From Rhodothermaceae bacterium (GTDB lineage: Bacteria > Bacteroidota > Rhodothermia > Rhodothermales > Rubricoccaceae), in assembly GCA_013003465.1 (NCBI GenBank), contig JABDIZ010000217.1, positions 1 to 8,520 of the forward strand: a stretch of DNA of 8,520 nucleotides. Reading direction: 5' to 3'. Position numbers and translations under genes: made by a program. Numbering within the stretch: position 1 is the stretch's first letter; each line of letters opens with the position of its first letter. Of the stretch, positions 5,617-8,520 are shown piece by piece. Under the pieces are notes generated by a model. The model did no database searches. It had not been told where the DNA came from and saw nothing but the letters and a program-made list of their open reading frames with translations.

Positions 5617-6300
5617 TCAGCCGCGCTCGCCGGGGGCGTCGGGGTAGAAGCGTTTGAACCAGGTAGGCGGCAGGCGCAGGTTCCAGGCGCTCCAGAGGGC
5701 GAGGTTGCGAAGTTGCTGCCCCACCGCACCGTGCCGCCGGTAGCGCCGTGCCGACGTGACCACGGCGTCGTCCAGAAACACGAAACGACCCTGTCGCCGG
5801 AGACGGCGCACGAGTTCCAGGTCCTCGAAGATGGGTTGCTCGGGGAAGCCGCCGATAGCGTCGAAGGCCTCGCGCCGTACGAAGGGCGCGCGGTCGCCGA
5901 AGGCGAAGCGGTGCCAGCGCATCCAGAGGCGCAGCGACCACAGGCGCATCCAGAAGCCCTCCGCGTCGAAGGTGGTGCGGAAGCAGCCCGCCGAAACGCC
6001 GGGTTCGGCGAACGACGCGCGAACGGCGTCGAGGGCGCCGTCGGGTAGGTGCGTGTCGGCGTGGAGGAAGAGGAGGACGTCGCCGATAGCCTCGGCGGCC
6101 CCGGCATTCATCTGTCGAGCCCGCCCGCGTGGCGCCTCGATCACCCGAGCATGCGCTGCAGCATGTGCAACCGTGTTGTCCGTCGAACCGCCATCCACAA
6201 CGAGCACCTCCACCGGGCCGGGCTGCTTGCGCACGCTGTAAAGCGTCGCCTCGATCTGCGCGGCTTCATTGAGCGTCGGAATGACGACGGAGACGGTCAC
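5617..6300 (-). CDS. Family 2 glycosyltransferase, TIGR04283 (rSAM/selenodomain-associated transferase 2) type
   Basis: This 227-aa GT-A fold glycosyltransferase, cytoplasmic or membrane-associated, transfers a sugar from a nucleotide-sugar donor. The acceptor is unknown. The start is GTG at 6300, limited by an in-frame TGA a few codons upstream. Motifs in order are VSVVIPTLNEA (3-13), VVDGGSTDNT (34-43), PRGRARQMNAGA (57-68) and LLFLHADTHLP (76-86), which holds the metal-binding acidic motif. FGDRAPFVRR (134-143), GGFPEQPIFEDLEL (150-163) and the basic RRLRRQGR (165-172) follow. This set and the length are those of the short TIGR04283 group. The usual partner gene (TIGR04282 type transferase 1) is not next to it here. 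The gene begins 4 nt after the stop of the upstream guanidino-hydrolase gene, so the two are probably co-transcribed and perhaps translationally coupled. Confidence 0.92.
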   Translation of the reverse strand: MTVSVVIPTLNEAAQIEATLYSVRKQPGPVEVLVVDGGSTDNTVAHAAAHARVIEAPRGRARQMNAGAAEAIGDVLLFLHADTHLPDGALDAVRASFAEPGVSAGCFRTTFDAEGFWMRLWSLRLWMRWHRFAFGDRAPFVRREAFDAIGGFPEQPIFEDLELVRRLRRQGRFVFLDDAVVTSARRYRRHGAVGQQLRNLALWSAWNLRLPPTWFKRFYPDAPGERG

Positions 6301-6304
6301 CGGC

Positions 6305-7189
6305 CTACCAGAACATCAGCTTCATGCAGAACACGGAGCCACCCGACTTGAGGAACTCGTCCGTGTCGAGTTCGATGACCTCGTAGCCCGCCTCGCGGAG
6401 TTTCTCGTTCGTCTCGGTGCAGCCGCGCTGGATGAGGACGTGCTGGCCGTCCGGGCTGTGCGCGTTACAGGCGAAGAGCGACCGAGCCTCGTCCTCCGGT
6501 GCCTCGATCACGCGCTCGAAGTGCGTGCGGATGAGGTCGAGGCCCTCGTCGTCGAAGGCACCGGGGTAGATGAGCGCCGTCATCTCATCGAGCGGGCAGA
6601 GGCAGGTGTCGAGGTGGTAGAACTCCGGGTCGGTGAGGCGAAGCGGGAGCACGGGAAAGCCGAGCTTGTCGGCGAAGCGTTCGTAGACGCCGCGGTCGGT
6701 TCGGTAGCCGTAGCCGCCCCACAGGAGGTAGCGGCCGGGGTGCCAGAGCGCATCGCCCATGCCCTCGAAGTCGCCGGGCAGATCCGTATCGAGGGCCTGG
6801 ACTTTGTAGCCCTCACCCTCGAAAAAGGCTGCGTAGTGGGCGACCTCGGGCTTGCGCTGATGCGCATACATGCGGCTGAGCACGACGCCCCGCTCGCCCC
6901 CGGGCGTCCGGTACGGGAGCGTCTGATTGGCGCAGAACACCATGTCGGGTAGCCCCTGGGCGCCCTCGATCACGCTGACTTCGATGCCAAGGCGTTCGTA
7001 CGTATCGCGGAGCGCGCTCCACTGTACCTGCGCGCGATCGTGGTCCACCTCGCCGATGTTACCCTCCATGTGAGGGTTGATCACGTACGCGACCCGAAAG
7101 TGCTCAGGGGAAGTCAGCAGCACGCGGCCGGGCAGCGGAATGACCGGGAGTGAGGCGAGATCGTAGGAGGCAGAGGGCGAGGTCGGCAT
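6305..7189 (-). CDS. DDAH-like guanidino-group hydrolase (amidinotransferase superfamily)
   Basis: This 294-aa cytoplasmic enzyme belongs to the pentein (guanidino-modifying) superfamily. The closest described group is dimethylarginine dimethylaminohydrolase-like, which splits the guanidino group of arginine derivatives to give citrulline. Visible signatures are YVINPHM (35-41), LPDMVFCANQT (80-90), FEGMGDALWHPGRYLLWGGYG (starting at 141, with acidic E142 and D146), YHLDTCLCPLDE (191-202, catalytic-type H192), ETNEKL (259-264) and SGGSVFCMKL (282-291, nucleophile-type C288). All key residues appear intact. The true substrate cannot be read from sequence; arginine deiminase-like or another hydrolase activity is possible. 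I place the start at ATG 7189. A TATCTTG promoter element lies just upstream, and the longer frame (to 7264) would start inside the preceding terminator hairpin. The gene leads a two-gene unit with the glycosyltransferase. Confidence 0.9.
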   Translation of the reverse strand: MPTSPSASYDLASLPVIPLPGRVLLTSPEHFRVAYVINPHMEGNIGEVDHDRAQVQWSALRDTYERLGIEVSVIEGAQGLPDMVFCANQTLPYRTPGGERGVVLSRMYAHQRKPEVAHYAAFFEGEGYKVQALDTDLPGDFEGMGDALWHPGRYLLWGGYGYRTDRGVYERFADKLGFPVLPLRLTDPEFYHLDTCLCPLDEMTALIYPGAFDDEGLDLIRTHFERVIEAPEDEARSLFACNAHSPDGQHVLIQRGCTETNEKLREAGYEVIELDTDEFLKSGGSVFCMKLMFW

Positions 7190-7213
7190 CGGCGAATCAG
7201 CGAAACGAGCGGC

Positions 7214-7245
7214 GCAAGATAGCCGGAGCCGAGGGGCACGAAAAA
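7214..7245 (-). promoter_or_regulatory. Promoter for the guanidino hydrolase-glycosyltransferase unit
   Basis: On the minus strand TATCTTG (7215-7221) lies 25 nt before the ATG at 7189. It resembles the TAnnTTTG -7 element of Bacteroidota and the TATCTTG(C) form I associate with Rhodothermia. A T-rich stretch (7241-7245), which is also the tail of the upstream terminator, sits at about -33 distance. This supports the short start at 7189. Confidence 0.55.
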
Positions 7246-7274
7246 GGGCGTTCGCGCAGAACACACGAACGCCC
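7241..7274 (-). terminator. Intrinsic terminator after the lipoprotein gene
   Basis: A perfect 9-bp stem, GGGCGTTCG (7246-7254) and CGAACGCCC (7266-7274), has an 11-nt loop. In the minus direction it is followed at once by TTTTT (7241-7245). It lies 20 nt past the stop codon at 7295. This is a standard rho-independent terminator layout. Confidence 0.85.
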
Positions 7275-7294
7275 CAAAAGGGAAGCGGGAGGCC

Positions 7295-8275
7295 TCAGTC
7301 GTAGTCCTGGTCCCGCATTTGGGCGAGCACGTCGGCGTCTACGAAGGCGCTGACGGTCACGGCGTCGCCCGACTCGCGGACCCGAATGCCGTCCAGCATC
7401 TCGTAGACCTCCGGCTCATCGCTACTCGTGGCGCGCATAGCCGCGATGCTGCCACGGATCAGGTCGGCCAAGTCGCCACCGCTTGCACCGGCGCGCGGGA
7501 TGCCCGCCATCTGCATGTCGATGCCGTCGCTTTCGAAGCCGATGGAGATGACCGCCTCGGCCAACTGGCCGCTCGCCTCCACGAGGCCACTGAGGCTGTG
7601 GTCGTGGGCGTCGTCCGTGGACCGCTGATCGAGACCGCGGACGGCGAACCAGGCGTCGTCGGGATGCGCGGCGCGCTCGATCAGGCGCATCATGGCCGCA
7701 TCCGACTGGAGCCCGCCTTGACCGCTGGCGACGCGGTCGAGCATGGCGTGGAGCGTCGATTCCTGGGCGGCTACGAGCATCTCATCATTCACGAGGGCAA
7801 ACCCGAACGTGTCGCCGTCTTCGGTAGTCAGGTAGACCGGTAGGTCGTTGTAGGTCGTTCGGCGCAGGTCGGCATCGGCGTTGTCGTCGATGTAGGCGTC
7901 GAGGCGCGCGCGGTCGAAGTCGGCGTAGACCACGAAGGCGGGGTGGTCGTGCTGATCGGCGCGCGTGACGGCGAAGTAGGCGCGGTCGAGATCTTCTTCG
8001 GGGTTGAAGCCGGTCAGGCGGACGAACTCGTCGAAACGGGCCTTCGACTCGCCTTCGAGGGCGTCGACGCCGAACTGGTTGCCGGTGGCGCGCTGGACGG
8101 CCGCGCTGGACTGCATCGCCCGGAAGTTCATCATGCCGGCGAACGCGGCGTCAGCCGGGAGGACGGCGAGCGCGTCGCGTGTTTCGAGCGTGAGGTCGCC
8201 TGTGGGTGCGTCAAGCGCGGCTTCACAGCCGACAAAGACGAACGCGACAAGGGTGAGGGCTAGGAGGGATCGCAT
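7295..8275 (-). CDS. Putative lipoprotein of unrecognised family
   Basis: This 326-aa protein has a lipoprotein signal peptide (LLALTLVAFVFVG|C, lipidated Cys 17), so it is probably membrane-anchored and faces the periplasm or the outside. I place the start at ATG 8275. The frame stays open to 8410, but the added residues precede the signal and would overlap the end of the upstream permease gene. The mature part starts with an acidic linker, then ALAVLPADAAFAGMMNF (35-51). Later come GFNPEEDLDRAYFAVTR (89-105) and PAFVVYADFDRARLDAYI (112-129). This 'LPADA ... GFNPEEDLD ... fd..rl' layout is seen in several poorly characterised bacterial lipoprotein families, but I cannot name one with confidence. 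The protein is strongly acidic, consistent with a marine or salt-adapted host. No catalytic motif is visible. It ends in a clear terminator, so it forms its own unit or the end of the permease unit. Confidence 0.85.
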   Translation of the reverse strand: MRSLLALTLVAFVFVGCEAALDAPTGDLTLETRDALAVLPADAAFAGMMNFRAMQSSAAVQRATGNQFGVDALEGESKARFDEFVRLTGFNPEEDLDRAYFAVTRADQHDHPAFVVYADFDRARLDAYIDDNADADLRRTTYNDLPVYLTTEDGDTFGFALVNDEMLVAAQESTLHAMLDRVASGQGGLQSDAAMMRLIERAAHPDDAWFAVRGLDQRSTDDAHDHSLSGLVEASGQLAEAVISIGFESDGIDMQMAGIPRAGASGGDLADLIRGSIAAMRATSSDEPEVYEMLDGIRVRESGDAVTVSAFVDADVLAQMRDQDYD

Positions 8276-8330
8276 GGGTGTTTGCTGTGGCGTGTACCGT
8301 ATTACGTGTTTCGTGCCGAAGGAGACCCTT

Positions 8331-8353
8331 ACGCAACACGCACGACGCAACAC
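8331..8353. repeat. 9-bp direct repeat upstream of the lipoprotein gene
   Basis: ACGCAACAC occurs at 8331-8339 and again at 8345-8353 (period 14 nt), 56-78 nt before the ATG at 8275 and directly after the permease stop codon. The position suits a regulator-binding site for the lipoprotein promoter. No clear -7/-33 pair is visible between it and the start. Confidence 0.4.
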
Positions 8354-8354
8354 A

Positions 8355-8520
8355 TTAAAAATCTTTGCGGCGAAAAAGCCAGAACGCGCCTGCATAAGCC
8401 ACCGCGCCAAAGGCGAGGGAACTCGCGAGGGGCATCCACGAGGCTACGGCCTCGCCCGTGACAAGTTGCGGGACGATATACGCACCCACATCCACGAACT
8501 TCGGGAGCACGGTGTAGAGG
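8355..8520 (-). CDS. ABC-2 type transporter permease, C-terminal 54 residues (5' end outside window)
   Basis: The minus-strand frame is open from the window edge to TAA at 8355-8357. It contains LPKFVDVGAYIV, then VASWMPLASSLAFGAVAYAG and AFWLFRRKDF at the very end. A hydrophobic helix of about 20 residues followed by a terminal FRRKDF-type tail is characteristic of ABC-2 family permeases, where the last transmembrane helix ends in an (F/R)RRDF-like cytoplasmic tail. The substrate cannot be told from this fragment. It ends 79 nt before the lipoprotein start with no terminator hairpin between, so the lipoprotein could partly be transcribed from upstream. Confidence 0.75.
   Translation of the reverse strand, partial: LYTVLPKFVDVGAYIVPQLVTGEAVASWMPLASSLAFGAVAYAGAFWLFRRKDF

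Noticed and set aside
7190..7264. 25-residue N-terminal extension of the guanidino hydrolase
   Set aside because: Its start codon would lie in the loop of the upstream terminator, and the TATCTTG promoter element would be inside the gene.
8276..8410. 45-residue N-terminal extension of the lipoprotein
   Set aside because: It would overlap the permease gene and displace the lipoprotein signal from the N-terminus.
1..8520. CRISPR arrays, tRNA or rRNA genes, IS transposases
   Set aside because: I looked for regularly spaced repeats, tRNA-like clover-leaf sequence and transposase motifs on both strands and saw none.

Overview
The window is GC-rich and every gene I can support lies on the minus strand. 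Translation starts lack Shine-Dalgarno sequences, two genes start with GTG, and a TATCTTG element sits just upstream of one gene. Together with the gene types, this suggests a Bacteroidota-like bacterium, most likely of the Rhodothermia (Salinibacter/Rhodothermus) group. That placement is inference from style, not from a database match.

In transcription order (high to low coordinates) the window holds: the last 54 residues of an ABC-2 type transporter permease (8355-8520); a lipoprotein of unrecognised family (7295-8275) ending in a clear intrinsic terminator; and a two-gene unit with its own promoter. That unit encodes a DDAH-like guanidino hydrolase of the amidinotransferase superfamily (6305-7189) and, 4 nt later, a family 2 glycosyltransferase of the TIGR04283 type (5617-6300).

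The middle of the window (941-5419) is the most distinctive part. It holds three consecutive paralogous genes for exported coiled-coil proteins of 530, 306 and 502 aa. All three begin with a signal peptide and share an N-terminal domain of about 95 residues that I do not recognise (motifs HG[TS]Y.I, PF.GA, GQF, then P.[FY][VI]R). A long coiled coil follows. The two outer proteins end in a domain resembling the TonB C-terminal domain. The middle one stops at the end of its coil. None has the anchored N-terminal helix pattern of TonB, and no exbB or exbD is present. A set of periplasmic tethers or scaffolds is plausible, but the function is unknown.

Downstream of the cluster, after a hairpin with a T-rich tail, lies the first 253 residues of an MscS-type mechanosensitive channel (1-759), cut by the window edge.

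The non-coding gaps are short (under 300 nt) and carry several inverted repeats. The most notable is a perfect 14-bp pair at 3665-3678 and 3838-3851, which encloses the 3' end of the first coiled-coil gene and several smaller stem-loops. It may be a small palindromic insertion or a structured RNA.
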